Assembly: GCA_002317385.1 (NCBI GenBank)
Contig: DCJH01000008.1
Location: 1-19,465 of the forward strand
From: Prevotella sp. UBA1705
GTDB lineage: Bacteria; Bacteroidota; Bacteroidia; Bacteroidales; Bacteroidaceae
Length of the DNA: 19,465 bases
Direction: 5' to 3'
Numbering within the stretch: the first letter of the stretch is position 1; each line of letters begins with the position of its first letter. Positions 7,845-16,980 of this stretch are shown here, piece after piece. The notes beneath the pieces were generated by a model. That model was given only the letters and a program-made list of their open reading frames with translations, ran no database searches and was not told where the DNA came from. Position numbers and translations under genes: made by a program.

Positions 7845-8813
7845 ATGGACAACTATTTGTCAAGACTCTATAAGAAATATCTGCAGGGACACATCTCGCT
7901 CGATGAGTTCAGAGAACTGAGATACCATTTGAACAAAATGGATGATGATGCCCTGTCCCAGATTCTCGAGGAAGAGTGGATGAGCGGATCGGCAGCCGGG
8001 GAGATTGGTCAGAAGTCGAAAACAAGAATCAGCAACACCCTGAACTTCTATGTCAGAAAGACCAAGAAGAGAAATTATCGTACGGCCATGCTCAAGGTGG
8101 CCGCCGTGCTCATCCCCCTGGTGTTCCTTGTTTATGGCGGATTATGGTTTATGAGTAAGCCTACCCATCAAGAGAAGTTTGCGGTATCGGTAGACCGAGG
8201 CGACAAGGCTTTTATCACACTTCCGGATAGTTCGCGCGTGAGAATCAACTCGAACAGCTCCCTGGAATATGCCAACTCCGCTGAAAACGTGCGACAGGTG
8301 AACCTGCAGGGAGAGGCATTCTTCAAGGTGGCCAAAGACCGCAAGCGTCCGTTCCGCATATCTATCGACAATTTGGTAATCGAAGTGTTGGGCACTACTT
8401 TCAATGTCAAGGCCAAGAAGGGCTCCGACATGATAGAAGCATCGCTGGTGGAGGGCAGTATCAAGATTAGCGGTGAGAACCTGCCGAGAGACTATTACCT
8501 GAAACCCAACGAGAAAGCTATATATAGCAAAAACAGCAATACATTGAAAATCGTTGAGACCGATAATGAATTGGAGACCGCCTGGGTACACAATAGGCTG
8601 CAGTTCTCGTCGGAGAAGTTCTCTGACGCCCTGAAGGATATCGGAGACTGGTATGGAGTGACCATCATCTCCAAATATGACCAGATTAACGAAGACATGA
8701 TCAGTGGTAGTTTTAACGAGGAGAATCTGGAGACTGCCTTGTCGGCGCTGCAGCTGCAATACAATATCAAATACAAGCGAAAGAACGACACCATATTTAT
8801 ATATAAGAAATAG
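7845..8813 (+). CDS. FecR-family anti-sigma factor (inner-membrane signal transducer)
   Basis: This single-pass inner-membrane protein holds the ECF sigma factor at its cytoplasmic end and receives a signal from the STN domain of the cognate SusC in the periplasm. Parts in 322 residues: cytoplasmic N-terminal helical region about 1-80 (YLSRLYKKYLQGHISLDEFR); one transmembrane helix about 82-103 (LKVAAVLIPLVFLVYGGLWF); FecR domain about 115-215 (ITLPDSSRVRINSNSSLEY; VNLQGEAFFKVAKDRKRPF; VLGTTFNVKA); and a DUF4974-type C-terminal domain about 250-320 (LQFSSEKFSDALKDIGDWYG). Length and order are normal for the Bacteroidetes type. A 140-nt gap with its own promoter-like box separates it from SusC, so SusC may be transcribed separately at a higher level. 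Confidence 0.95.
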   Translation: MDNYLSRLYKKYLQGHISLDEFRELRYHLNKMDDDALSQILEEEWMSGSAAGEIGQKSKTRISNTLNFYVRKTKKRNYRTAMLKVAAVLIPLVFLVYGGLWFMSKPTHQEKFAVSVDRGDKAFITLPDSSRVRINSNSSLEYANSAENVRQVNLQGEAFFKVAKDRKRPFRISIDNLVIEVLGTTFNVKAKKGSDMIEASLVEGSIKISGENLPRDYYLKPNEKAIYSKNSNTLKIVETDNELETAWVHNRLQFSSEKFSDALKDIGDWYGVTIISKYDQINEDMISGSFNEENLETALSALQLQYNIKYKRKNDTIFIYKK

Positions 8814-8842
8814 TTTAGACACCTTCGACCCTAATCTATACC

Positions 8843-8909
8843 CATGTTGACATGTACTTTAATCGTAAAATGTATGAAATATATATTTAATACGATTTGA
8901 ATACTTTTG
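8843..8909 (+). promoter_or_regulatory. Candidate promoter of the STN-SusC operon with an inverted repeat
   Basis: TACTTTTG at 8902-8909 matches the -7 consensus TAnnTTTG exactly, which would start the message near 8916. No TTTG sits about 20 nt upstream, so a dedicated sigma factor may supply the missing contact. Just upstream, AATCGTA (8861-8867) and TACGATT (8891-8897) form a perfect 7-bp inverted repeat with 23 nt between, and CATGT-TG-ACATG lies at 8843-8854. These are possible binding sites. Confidence 0.4.
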
Positions 8910-8953
8910 CACCTAATAAACAATAATCAATTTATAAATAAAAATAACAACCT

Positions 8954-11900
8954 ATGATGACCATTTATGCAAAAAGCAAAGACTTATTGAGGGGAATACA
9001 TTTTTCTCACCTCAAGATATGTCTTCTTGCCTTGATGTTGGCTTTTATGGAATCAGCGCATGCTCAGAGTCAGTCTGACGCGATTTCATTGAATCTGAAA
9101 AACGTACCGTTAACCACGTTTTTCAAGAAGATAGAAGCCCAGACATCGTTCACCGTACTCTATCGTGATGCCCTGATTGCCAACAAACAGCGGGTGTCTG
9201 TCAATAGCAAGAACCGTCCGTTACAAGAGGTTTTGCGCTCGGTTCTCTCTCCGCTGGACTTGCAGGCCACCTTCAAGAATAGGACGATAGTCATAACCGA
9301 GTTTCGCCAACATGCCGCAAATCAGCAGACAGCCCAGGTGGCGCAGCCCCATCAGGCAGCCAGAACGGTTACCGGACAGGTGATCGATGAGGCTACCGGG
9401 GAGACCATTATCGGTGCTTCGGTAGTGGAAAAAGGTACTTCCAACGGCGCAGTGACTGATATCGACGGTAACTTCACGCTGAATGTCAAAGGAAATGCAC
9501 CCATCCTGATTTCTTATCTGGGCTACTCTACAGTAGAAGTTTCCCCGAATGCAAACGGACCCATCAAAGTGAAGATGGCTGTTAACAACAAACAACTCGA
9601 CGAAGTGGTGGTTGTGGGATATGGTACCCAGAGAAAGTCGCTGGTGACAAGTGCCATCACTACCTTCAAGCCCACGGAGAATACTCGTGTTGTGAACAAC
9701 CCCGGTGACATGCTCGACGGCTCCGTTGCCGGTGTTACCATTTCGAAGACATCTGGTAACCTGGGCTCAGGACTGAGCTTCAGCGTGCGCGGTGCAGCCT
9801 CTCTGAATGCAGGTAACGACCCTTTGATCGTGGTGGATGGTATTCCATTGATCAACTATAGTGCAGACATCAACAGCATGGGAGAGTCTATGAGTTCACT
9901 CTCTACCATCAATACCACCGACATTGAGTCTATCGAGGTGCTCAAGGATGCAGCTTCTGCAGCTATCTATGGCTCGAGAGCTACCAACGGTGTTATCCTC
10001 ATCACCACCAAGTCGGGACGTGAGGGTAAGGCCAAACTTGACGTGAATGTAAGCACCGGAATATCCAGCTTTGCCAATAAGAATGGTATCAAGATGGCCA
10101 ACTCTGCTCAATATCTGCAGGCTGTGAACGAAGGTATCGACAATTATAATGCTCAGAATAACCTGAATCCCGGAGACCTGGGCTATCTTGTACACCGTGT
10201 GAACCCGTTCGGGAATCTTCCTGACGTGGACTGGCTGGGCATGATTCTCCAGACTGGACACACCTATAATGCCGATGTAGCCCTCTCGGGCGGCTCAAGC
10301 AGCACCAACTATTTTATCGGTGCCAACATCTTAAGTCAGGATGGCGTAATCAAGAAGAACCATTTCACCAAATATGGTTTCAAGACCAACCTGAAGCACA
10401 GCTTCAACAAGTGGTTAGACATCAGTAGTAACAATGATGTGGTCTACACCATCAACAATCGTATCCCTGGCTCTGGCAACGGTTCTTCTGTTATCGGAAG
10501 AAGTATTACCCAGCGTCCCTACGACCGTCCATTCCGTCCCAACGGAGGTTACTACGTGGGTGGAACCAGCGACCTGATCTATCACAACATCATTCAGATG
10601 TTGAATGAAGAAGACAACCACCTGAATAACTTCCGTTATCTGGGTACTTTGACAGCCACTCTCCACTTGGCCAAGAACCTCTCTATCAAGAATTCACTGA
10701 GTGTAGACGTTGCTCACACCGACGATTATATCTATTATAACGAGAATCATCCTTACGGAGCAAGCGTTGGTGTTATCGACGAGGGTAGCCGTATCTTCAA
10801 GAGCTACCTCATTGAGACATACGCTAATTATAACAATACGATAGGCAAAGGCTTCTCTTATGACTTGATGCTCGGTCATTCTTTCCAGCACACAGACTAC
10901 AAGAAGACCACCGTTGAAGGTCAGGGCTACCCCTCTCCGTCATTCGACGTGACTGGTGTTGCTGCTGAAATCGTTTCAGCTGGTAGCAGTATCACGGCCT
11001 ATGCCATGGACTCTTACTTCGGTCGCGCTAACCTTTCGTATCTCGATCGTTACATCGTGAACCTCACGCTGCGTGCCGATGGGTCTTCAAAGTTTGCCAA
11101 GGCCAACCGCTATGGTTACTTCCCCTCCGCCTCTCTGGGTTGGAATGTCTCTAATGAGAAGTTCTGGAAGAGCAAGGGTACAGACCTCAAGATCCGACTG
11201 AGCTATGGTCGTACCGGTAACCAGGAGGGCATTGGTATCTATGCTTCCCAGCCTCTCATCTCTGGTGGAAACAACTACAATCTCAAGAGTGGTATCGCCA
11301 TCTCTTCTCCTGGCAATGAGAATCTGCAGTGGGAGAAGGCCGACCAGTATAACGCTGGCTTCGACTTGGCATTCCTGCACGGCAAGATCAATATGGTGTT
11401 TGACGTTTATCTGAAGAACACCCTGAATCTGCTCTACAACAAGCCCGTGCCTACGACCAGCGGATTCACCTCTATCATCTCCAACATCGGCTCCATGCAG
11501 AACAAGGGTGTCGAGTTCACGCTGAATGGACACTTCAATGTTGGTGGCGTAAAGTGGACAAGCTCGCTGAACATCTCTCATAATAAGAACAAGTTGACCA
11601 AGCTTCTTGGTGACGAAGACATCATCACCTACGGCTCTCTGCGTGCCTATCAGGTAGGACGTGAAGTGGGTGCATGGTACGTATATAAGGCCATCGGTAT
11701 CTTCCAGTCGGATGATGAAGTACCCGAAGGACTCTATAAACAGGGCGTTCGTGCCGGTGACGTGAAGTATGAGGGCTATGAGGATGGAAAGATTGATGCC
11801 AACGATTTGCGCTTCGTAGGCTCATCTAATCCCAAGGTATTTGGAGGTTGGAACAACACCTTCGCCTATAAGAACTTCGAGCTCAACCTGATGCTCTCCT

Positions 11901-12334
11901 ATAAGTTTGGACAGAAAGTATATTCGTCTGCACTTCAGCAGTCTGAGCGTATCGGTGGCGAATATGGTCTTACGGAGGAAGCCTTCCTGAACAGATGGAC
12001 CGGTCCGGGCACCTCTAACACTCAGCCGCGCGCCTATAACGCCTTTACGAACAACTATAAGACTTCTACCCGCTATTTGCAGAATGGCTCTTTTGTCAGA
12101 ATGCGTTCTGCTACGCTGAGCTATAGGTTCCCCAAGGCTCTGATTGGAAAGATGGGTCTGAATGGCTTGAGACTTTATGTACAGGGTGACAACCTCTTCC
12201 TGATTACAGCCAAGGGTTATCGCGGCTTCGATCCTGAGATCATGAACAATGTGGAGCCGGCCTATCAGGGATACGACAACTATATTGTTCCGCAACCCAG
12301 AACCGTTACCTTCGGTTTAAATGCTACTTTCTAA
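8954..12334 (+). CDS. SusC/RagA family TonB-linked transporter with N-terminal STN signalling domain
   Basis: This outer-membrane importer doubles as a sensor: ligand binding outside is relayed through the STN domain to FecR. Order in 1126 residues: signal peptide to about residue 37 (cleavage near AHA); STN domain about 45-115 (SLNLKNVPLTTFFKKIEAQT; PLQEVLRSVLSPLDLQATF); a Gln/Ala-rich linker; carboxypeptidase-regulatory-like domain about 139-212 (VTGQVIDEATGETIIGASVV); TonB-box-like motif LDEVVVVGYG at 215-224; plug to about 355 (DPLIVVDGIPL; IESIEVLKDAASAAIYGSRA); and a barrel ending in VTFGLNATF. Two adjacent ATG codons (8954 and 8957) could start it. The SusD gene begins only 8 nt after the stop. 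It is larger than the SusC at 2131-5277, mainly because of the STN domain. The substrate is inferred only from the downstream phosphodiester-glycosidase genes. Confidence 0.96.
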   Translation: MMTIYAKSKDLLRGIHFSHLKICLLALMLAFMESAHAQSQSDAISLNLKNVPLTTFFKKIEAQTSFTVLYRDALIANKQRVSVNSKNRPLQEVLRSVLSPLDLQATFKNRTIVITEFRQHAANQQTAQVAQPHQAARTVTGQVIDEATGETIIGASVVEKGTSNGAVTDIDGNFTLNVKGNAPILISYLGYSTVEVSPNANGPIKVKMAVNNKQLDEVVVVGYGTQRKSLVTSAITTFKPTENTRVVNNPGDMLDGSVAGVTISKTSGNLGSGLSFSVRGAASLNAGNDPLIVVDGIPLINYSADINSMGESMSSLSTINTTDIESIEVLKDAASAAIYGSRATNGVILITTKSGREGKAKLDVNVSTGISSFANKNGIKMANSAQYLQAVNEGIDNYNAQNNLNPGDLGYLVHRVNPFGNLPDVDWLGMILQTGHTYNADVALSGGSSSTNYFIGANILSQDGVIKKNHFTKYGFKTNLKHSFNKWLDISSNNDVVYTINNRIPGSGNGSSVIGRSITQRPYDRPFRPNGGYYVGGTSDLIYHNIIQMLNEEDNHLNNFRYLGTLTATLHLAKNLSIKNSLSVDVAHTDDYIYYNENHPYGASVGVIDEGSRIFKSYLIETYANYNNTIGKGFSYDLMLGHSFQHTDYKKTTVEGQGYPSPSFDVTGVAAEIVSAGSSITAYAMDSYFGRANLSYLDRYIVNLTLRADGSSKFAKANRYGYFPSASLGWNVSNEKFWKSKGTDLKIRLSYGRTGNQEGIGIYASQPLISGGNNYNLKSGIAISSPGNENLQWEKADQYNAGFDLAFLHGKINMVFDVYLKNTLNLLYNKPVPTTSGFTSIISNIGSMQNKGVEFTLNGHFNVGGVKWTSSLNISHNKNKLTKLLGDEDIITYGSLRAYQVGREVGAWYVYKAIGIFQSDDEVPEGLYKQGVRAGDVKYEGYEDGKIDANDLRFVGSSNPKVFGGWNNTFAYKNFELNLMLSYKFGQKVYSSALQQSERIGGEYGLTEEAFLNRWTGPGTSNTQPRAYNAFTNNYKTSTRYLQNGSFVRMRSATLSYRFPKALIGKMGLNGLRLYVQGDNLFLITAKGYRGFDPEIMNNVEPAYQGYDNYIVPQPRTVTFGLNATF

Positions 12335-12342
12335 ACGATAAA

Positions 12343-13623
12343 ATGAACATAGATATGAAAAAGATATTATTGTTTTCAATTGTCCTGGCCCTGTTCACAT
12401 CCTGCGGAAATCAGCTGGACATCTATCCGCACAGCGCCATCTCACCCGATGCTGTGACTGAAAGCGACCTGCCTGCCCTGGAAACCGGTATGTATAGTAA
12501 GTGCCAGAACATGCCGAGAGAATCGTTTATCCTGAATGATTTGGTGGGCGGCTTAGTGATGGGCAATGTCCATGCCACAGGCAAAGACCTCATCAACCAG
12601 ATTACACAGATTGACAATGATGTGGTGCAGAAGACTTGGAACGGTTACTTCATGACCCTCAGCCAGGTGAACAATGTGCTGAACATCACGCTCAACAGAG
12701 CCGAGTCACCTGAGGTAAACAGAGTAAAGGGTACGGCATATTTCTTTAGAGCCTACATCTATCTCAACTTGGTAACCCATTGGGGAGGCGTGCCAATCCT
12801 TGAAAAATCTACTCTCGAGAACGTGCCCCGCAACTCAGCAGCTGAGGTTTGGGACTTCATCCAGAGCGATTTGGACAAGGCCGAGCAGTATTTGCCCGCC
12901 TATACCGAAGTGGGCAGCTACTATTATGTGTCCAAGGACGCTGCTACTGCACTGAAAGCACGCGTTGCCCTTTATAGGGGCGACAAGCAGACTGCCAAGC
13001 AGATTGCTGAGTCGATGATTGAGAAGGGGCAGTTCAAGATGGATAAATTTGAGAAAATCTTCAGGGGTCAGCCCAATTCGGAGATTATCTTTGCCTTCGA
13101 GAACCTGACAGAGGAGTCTTCTGTGAAAATGAGTGAGCTGTTCTACAACTATAGTCACCCCAACAAGGGTTCTTATATCTATCGACCTACTATCGAGGTC
13201 TCTGTGCTGTTTGATGACAATGATAATCGCAAGACCATCACTTGGGATACCTTTGGCGGACAGAACTGCTTCAACAAGTACCCCAGCGGACAGACCGGAA
13301 CCGACCCTGTAATCCTTGTTCGTATGAGTGAGATGTATCTGATCAGCGCTGAGGCACAGGGCTTGGCAGGACTTGGCCGACTCAATGAACTGAGACGTGA
13401 GCGCGGTTTGGACGACATCCATCCCACAACCGAGGCTGAATACATGCAGGCCATCCTCCTCGAGCGTTCTCGCGAGTTTGTAACAGAGGGGCATCGTTAC
13501 TACGATTACGTAAGAACAGGTCATGGGACTGAGATTGGTCTGCAGGACTATCAGATGCTTCTGCCTATCCCAGAATCACAGCGTCTTGTGAACCCTGAGC
13601 TGACACAGAACGATGGTTATTAA
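12343..13623 (+). CDS. RagB/SusD family nutrient-binding lipoprotein (short form)
   Basis: This is the surface lipoprotein partner of the SusC just upstream. The 426-residue product begins with a lipoprotein signal peptide (ILLFSIVLALFTSC), with the acylated Cys at about residue 21. A second in-frame ATG at 12355 gives a more conventional MKK start and is equally plausible. SusD hallmarks: LSQVNNVLNITLNRAESPEV; KGTAYFFRAYIYLNLVTHWG; IPILEKS-type proline-rich stretch; VRMSEMYLISAEAQGLAGL; ILLERSREFVTEGHRYYDYV from about residue 371; and the terminal NDGY. It is about 70 residues shorter than the SusD at 606-2099 and at the short end for the family, suggesting trimmed ligand-side loops. The following gene may overlap its 3' end or start 23 nt after it. 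Confidence 0.94.
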   Translation: MNIDMKKILLFSIVLALFTSCGNQLDIYPHSAISPDAVTESDLPALETGMYSKCQNMPRESFILNDLVGGLVMGNVHATGKDLINQITQIDNDVVQKTWNGYFMTLSQVNNVLNITLNRAESPEVNRVKGTAYFFRAYIYLNLVTHWGGVPILEKSTLENVPRNSAAEVWDFIQSDLDKAEQYLPAYTEVGSYYYVSKDAATALKARVALYRGDKQTAKQIAESMIEKGQFKMDKFEKIFRGQPNSEIIFAFENLTEESSVKMSELFYNYSHPNKGSYIYRPTIEVSVLFDDNDNRKTITWDTFGGQNCFNKYPSGQTGTDPVILVRMSEMYLISAEAQGLAGLGRLNELRRERGLDDIHPTTEAEYMQAILLERSREFVTEGHRYYDYVRTGHGTEIGLQDYQMLLPIPESQRLVNPELTQNDGY

Positions 13624-13645
13624 TTCAACGAAATATCACAATCAA

Positions 13646-14551
13646 ATGAAATCTATATATTCTATTATACTTGCAGGAATAGCATCACTGTCGATGCTAT
13701 CCTGCTCAGACACTTCTGAGATGGTACCATACGTTCTGACAACCCAGACGGAGTTCGGTCAGCAGATGGTTAACTCTGGTGTCGTTGGCTCAGTGCACAC
13801 AGATTCTTCTACCGTTGTGGCCGAAGGAGTGCAGGAGAATTACATCCATTTCCTTTCTCAGGATGGATACGTCACACGTGCTTACGCCTATATGGTGGAT
13901 GTAAACCAGGCTGATCTTGACATTAAGGTTTGCACGGCCAACGATTATAACTCTACCATGTACTCCAAGCAAGTGCTCACCGAGCAAGCTAAGCTCGTGG
14001 AAGCCGCTGGCAACACTGTATTAGGTGGTATCAACGGCGACTACTTCGTATCAAGTGGAAGACCCAACGGGGTGCTGGTGAAGGATTCCAAGGTCATCAA
14101 GAAATACTCCACCAAAGCTACTTTGTCTTATTTCGGTATCACCAAGGACAAGAAAGCTGTCATTGGGGATGAGTCTGATCTCGTTGCCAATGGTATGGAT
14201 AATCTTCGAGATGCCATAGGTGGCAAGGACTGGTTGGTACGTGCTGGCAATGTTATGCCCCAGACTGTTCCTATCAGGGAAGCCAAGACGGCTATCGGTG
14301 TAACAGCCAGCGGTAAGGTCATCATGTTTGTTGTAGATGGTGGTCAGTTCTATTATTCCAATGGTATGATATTGGCCGACGTGGCAAAAGTCATGCTGCA
14401 GCTCGGATGTACCGACGCCATCAACCTGGGCTCAGGCAAGAGTTCCACTTTCATTTCCAGAATTAACAATCAGATTGTTTTACGCAACATCCCCAGTAAC
14501 AATATGGCCGAAGATGCCATTTCCAATGGGTTGTTGATTATTAAGAAATAA
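13646..14551 (+). CDS. NAGPA/DUF2233-fold surface lipoprotein with a degenerate active-site motif
   Basis: This lipoprotein has a phosphodiester-glycosidase (NAGPA, DUF2233) domain but probably no normal activity. From the ATG at 13646 it has 301 residues: signal peptide ending MLSC and then SDTSE, and the NAGPA domain from about residue 60 to the end. Conserved family parts are seen: INGDYF with Asn130, TAIGVTASGKVIMFVVDGG with Asp231, and LGCTDAINL. But the family signature NLDGGGSS reads NLGSGKSS (260-267). The Arg of the preceding PRS/GVT strand is Lys214, and DGRQ is DGGQ. The frame is intact, so this is substitution, not a frameshift. An earlier ATG at 13613 overlaps susD, but the lipoprotein signal fits the 13646 start. 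Its place directly after SusD is where surface glycan-binding proteins (SusE/F-like) usually lie, so a binding role is a reasonable inference. Residual or altered catalysis cannot be excluded. Confidence 0.85.
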   Translation: MKSIYSIILAGIASLSMLSCSDTSEMVPYVLTTQTEFGQQMVNSGVVGSVHTDSSTVVAEGVQENYIHFLSQDGYVTRAYAYMVDVNQADLDIKVCTANDYNSTMYSKQVLTEQAKLVEAAGNTVLGGINGDYFVSSGRPNGVLVKDSKVIKKYSTKATLSYFGITKDKKAVIGDESDLVANGMDNLRDAIGGKDWLVRAGNVMPQTVPIREAKTAIGVTASGKVIMFVVDGGQFYYSNGMILADVAKVMLQLGCTDAINLGSGKSSTFISRINNQIVLRNIPSNNMAEDAISNGLLIIKK

Positions 14552-14554
14552 ACA

Positions 14555-16951
14555 ATGAAGAAGCATCTATTCATTCTGTCATTCCTTTTGGGTCTCTGTC
14601 CGAATATTTTCGGACAGACCGCAGAAGATGCTGTAGCCATTCAGAATATTGTTTGGCAAGAAAAGGAAATCCAACCCGGTATTAAGCTGAGGAAATGTGA
14701 GAAGGTAAACATCTTCAACTATCCCCAGTGTATATCGATTATCGAGGTTGACACCGCTGTTGCAAAGGTCGATTTCAAAATCGACTACTCCAATGCTGGC
14801 TTCCATCCGGTAAGTGTTTTTGGCCGGCGCAATAAGGCTATTGCAGCCATCAACGGCACTTATTTCATGACTACGGGTGCGAGTATGTATACGCCTTGGC
14901 ACTTTATCAAGATTGATGGGAAGAAAATTTCGAGCACTGTGACCAACGAGTTCTCAACCCGAGCTACCGGTGTATTCACCGTAACCGATGGTAAGGCCGA
15001 CATTTCCTTCTGGAATCAGGATAAGGAAGCTACAGAGGCTGGGAATGCCAGCTATGCATTGGTTTGTGGTCCGTTGCTCCTCGACGACGGTCAGGATAGC
15101 GAAATTTGGCAGCCAGACCCAACCAATACCTCTGGCCTGAGTTTCATCGGAACCAACCCTCGCTCTTGTGTGGGTATGACGGGTGATGGCAGAGTCATGA
15201 TTATGACAATCGATGGTCGTCAACCAGGCCGTGCATACGGCATGACGATGAATCAGCTGCAGTTCTTTGCCCGCCAGTTGGGATGTACCGATGCCATGAA
15301 TCTCGACGGTGGTGGTTCATCTGCACTCTATGTAGACGGTGAGCCAAACAATGGAATTGTCAATGTTCCTATCGACGAGAATATTCCTGGCAAGGAGCGC
15401 AACGTAGGCAACATCCTCTATATCACACCCAAGGATGGCACCAAACCCTTCTGCGTATCAGGTCAAATCCCCGGTGGTCTTCAGGCAAAAAACCTGAGAC
15501 TGTGGATCAAAGCAGACGGTGAGGTTCATAAGAACAGTAGCAATCAGTTGGAATCTCCCTATATCTTTGATTATACGGGATACAATGATTTCAACTTTCA
15601 GGGTGTAGATGGCAATGCCAAAATAGCTTGGGAGGAGAGCGGTCTTAATGATCGCCCTTCTCTCGCGTTTGATTCTGCAAGTGTGCTGATAGCCAAAAGA
15701 AAGGTGCCCTATACCACTATTTTTTCTGTCAACACCATCAATGACAATGGAACGGTACTTGGTTTTGATGAGAGCGGCTCTTCATTCGTGAAATATCGTG
15801 AGTATCTGCACGCTGAGTCTGGAATGATTTACGTTCATGAGGGCTCATCAACTGCCACATTTCCCTCCATCGTTTTTACCCCTACTCTTCAGAATCGCCT
15901 GAATATCTACTCCACAAGCTTTGGCAAACGCTATGACAGCTTCAAACTGAACGGTCAAGAACAAATGGTCGCCACCTCCAATCTCAACAAGCGCGCCAAT
16001 ATCACGGGCCTGCTTCAAGTTGGTGCACGTAACACCTACCCCTACGACATACCGGGCCAAGTGGATAGCTATTTCAAAGGAAACTTATCGGAGGTTATAG
16101 CCTTCACCGACACATTGACCGACTCTGAGACCAATCGCGTGGAATCCTATCTGGCCATGAAATATGGCATTACGATGCTCGACCCACAGTACACCTACCA
16201 GTCGTCTACAGGACAGAAGTGGTGGAATGGCGTTAGCTCCTCTTTCCAGCCGTACAGCAACTTCATCACCTTTATCGGAAGGGACGACGCATCTGGACTG
16301 TTCCAGCTGAGGGCTAAGGGCTATGGCAACCAACTCTCAGCTACCGATGAGGCTATGCTTACCCTCACCAATAGCGGAGTTACCCCCGACAACCTCTACT
16401 TCCTCACAGCAGGTGTTTCTGTAGAAAACCTGACCGACGCTGCCATTCAGAGCGATTATAAGGTGATGGCACGCAACTGGAAGTTCAATTGCTCCACCAT
16501 GAACTCTTTGGCAACCGATGTTACCATAGACCTTCCTGCCGTATTGCAATTCAATGAGGCAAGCCTTGGCGTCCTTTTCCTCAAGGGAACCACCTATACC
16601 TATTTTCCCGGAACCTACGATGCTGCAGCAAGAAAGCTCTCTGTTCCTGGCCTCACCATCCCCAAGTCTTCTCAGATGTTCCTGGTGTTAGACAAGGTAA
16701 CTGCTGGAATCGAAACAGCCAATACCACAACATCCAACATCGTGTATGACCGGAGCAACCACTCTGTATATGCTTCCAACGCAGGAAACGTGGATTACAA
16801 GCTCTATGTCTACTCTGCTTCTGGTAGTTTGGTAGCAGCCGCTTCAAACAAGATTGACACCTCGTCGCTCTCTCAGGGTGCCTATATCATTGTTCTCAAG
16901 AGTAACAATGGTTCAACCCTGCAAAGACTCAAGGTTCTCATCGCCCAATAA
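14555..16951 (+). CDS. Secreted NAGPA-type phosphodiester glycosidase with ConA-lectin-like and T9SS-type C-terminal domains
   Basis: This is a predicted surface or secreted enzyme that cleaves a sugar-phosphodiester linkage; the family includes the human mannose-6-phosphate uncovering enzyme. Order in 798 residues: signal peptide cleaved near IFG (about 20); NAGPA domain about 75-290 with INGTYF (Asn100), NPRSCVGMTGDGR (Arg203), MTIDGRQPG (Asp220) and an intact NLDGGGSS (249-256); a ConA/LamG-like beta-sandwich about 313-530 beginning NLRLWIKADGEV; then YLAMKYGIT (about 532) and FIGRDDASGL (about 573-582), typical of a DUF8202-like module in Bacteroidetes surface proteins; finally a C-terminal T9SS type-A-like sorting domain about 718-798 (YKLYVYSASGSLV; LSQGAYIIVL). 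It starts 3 nt after the degenerate NAGPA lipoprotein gene, so coupled translation is likely. The exact substrate is not known. Confidence 0.88.
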   Translation: MKKHLFILSFLLGLCPNIFGQTAEDAVAIQNIVWQEKEIQPGIKLRKCEKVNIFNYPQCISIIEVDTAVAKVDFKIDYSNAGFHPVSVFGRRNKAIAAINGTYFMTTGASMYTPWHFIKIDGKKISSTVTNEFSTRATGVFTVTDGKADISFWNQDKEATEAGNASYALVCGPLLLDDGQDSEIWQPDPTNTSGLSFIGTNPRSCVGMTGDGRVMIMTIDGRQPGRAYGMTMNQLQFFARQLGCTDAMNLDGGGSSALYVDGEPNNGIVNVPIDENIPGKERNVGNILYITPKDGTKPFCVSGQIPGGLQAKNLRLWIKADGEVHKNSSNQLESPYIFDYTGYNDFNFQGVDGNAKIAWEESGLNDRPSLAFDSASVLIAKRKVPYTTIFSVNTINDNGTVLGFDESGSSFVKYREYLHAESGMIYVHEGSSTATFPSIVFTPTLQNRLNIYSTSFGKRYDSFKLNGQEQMVATSNLNKRANITGLLQVGARNTYPYDIPGQVDSYFKGNLSEVIAFTDTLTDSETNRVESYLAMKYGITMLDPQYTYQSSTGQKWWNGVSSSFQPYSNFITFIGRDDASGLFQLRAKGYGNQLSATDEAMLTLTNSGVTPDNLYFLTAGVSVENLTDAAIQSDYKVMARNWKFNCSTMNSLATDVTIDLPAVLQFNEASLGVLFLKGTTYTYFPGTYDAAARKLSVPGLTIPKSSQMFLVLDKVTAGIETANTTTSNIVYDRSNHSVYASNAGNVDYKLYVYSASGSLVAAASNKIDTSSLSQGAYIIVLKSNNGSTLQRLKVLIAQ

Positions 16952-16980
16952 TCATCATCCTATCTACAAAAAATTATAAA

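Noticed and set aside
8142..8822. 226-codon minus-strand open frame opposite FecR (also 12835-13524 opposite SusD)
   Set aside because: Antisense shadows of well-supported genes with no recognisable content.
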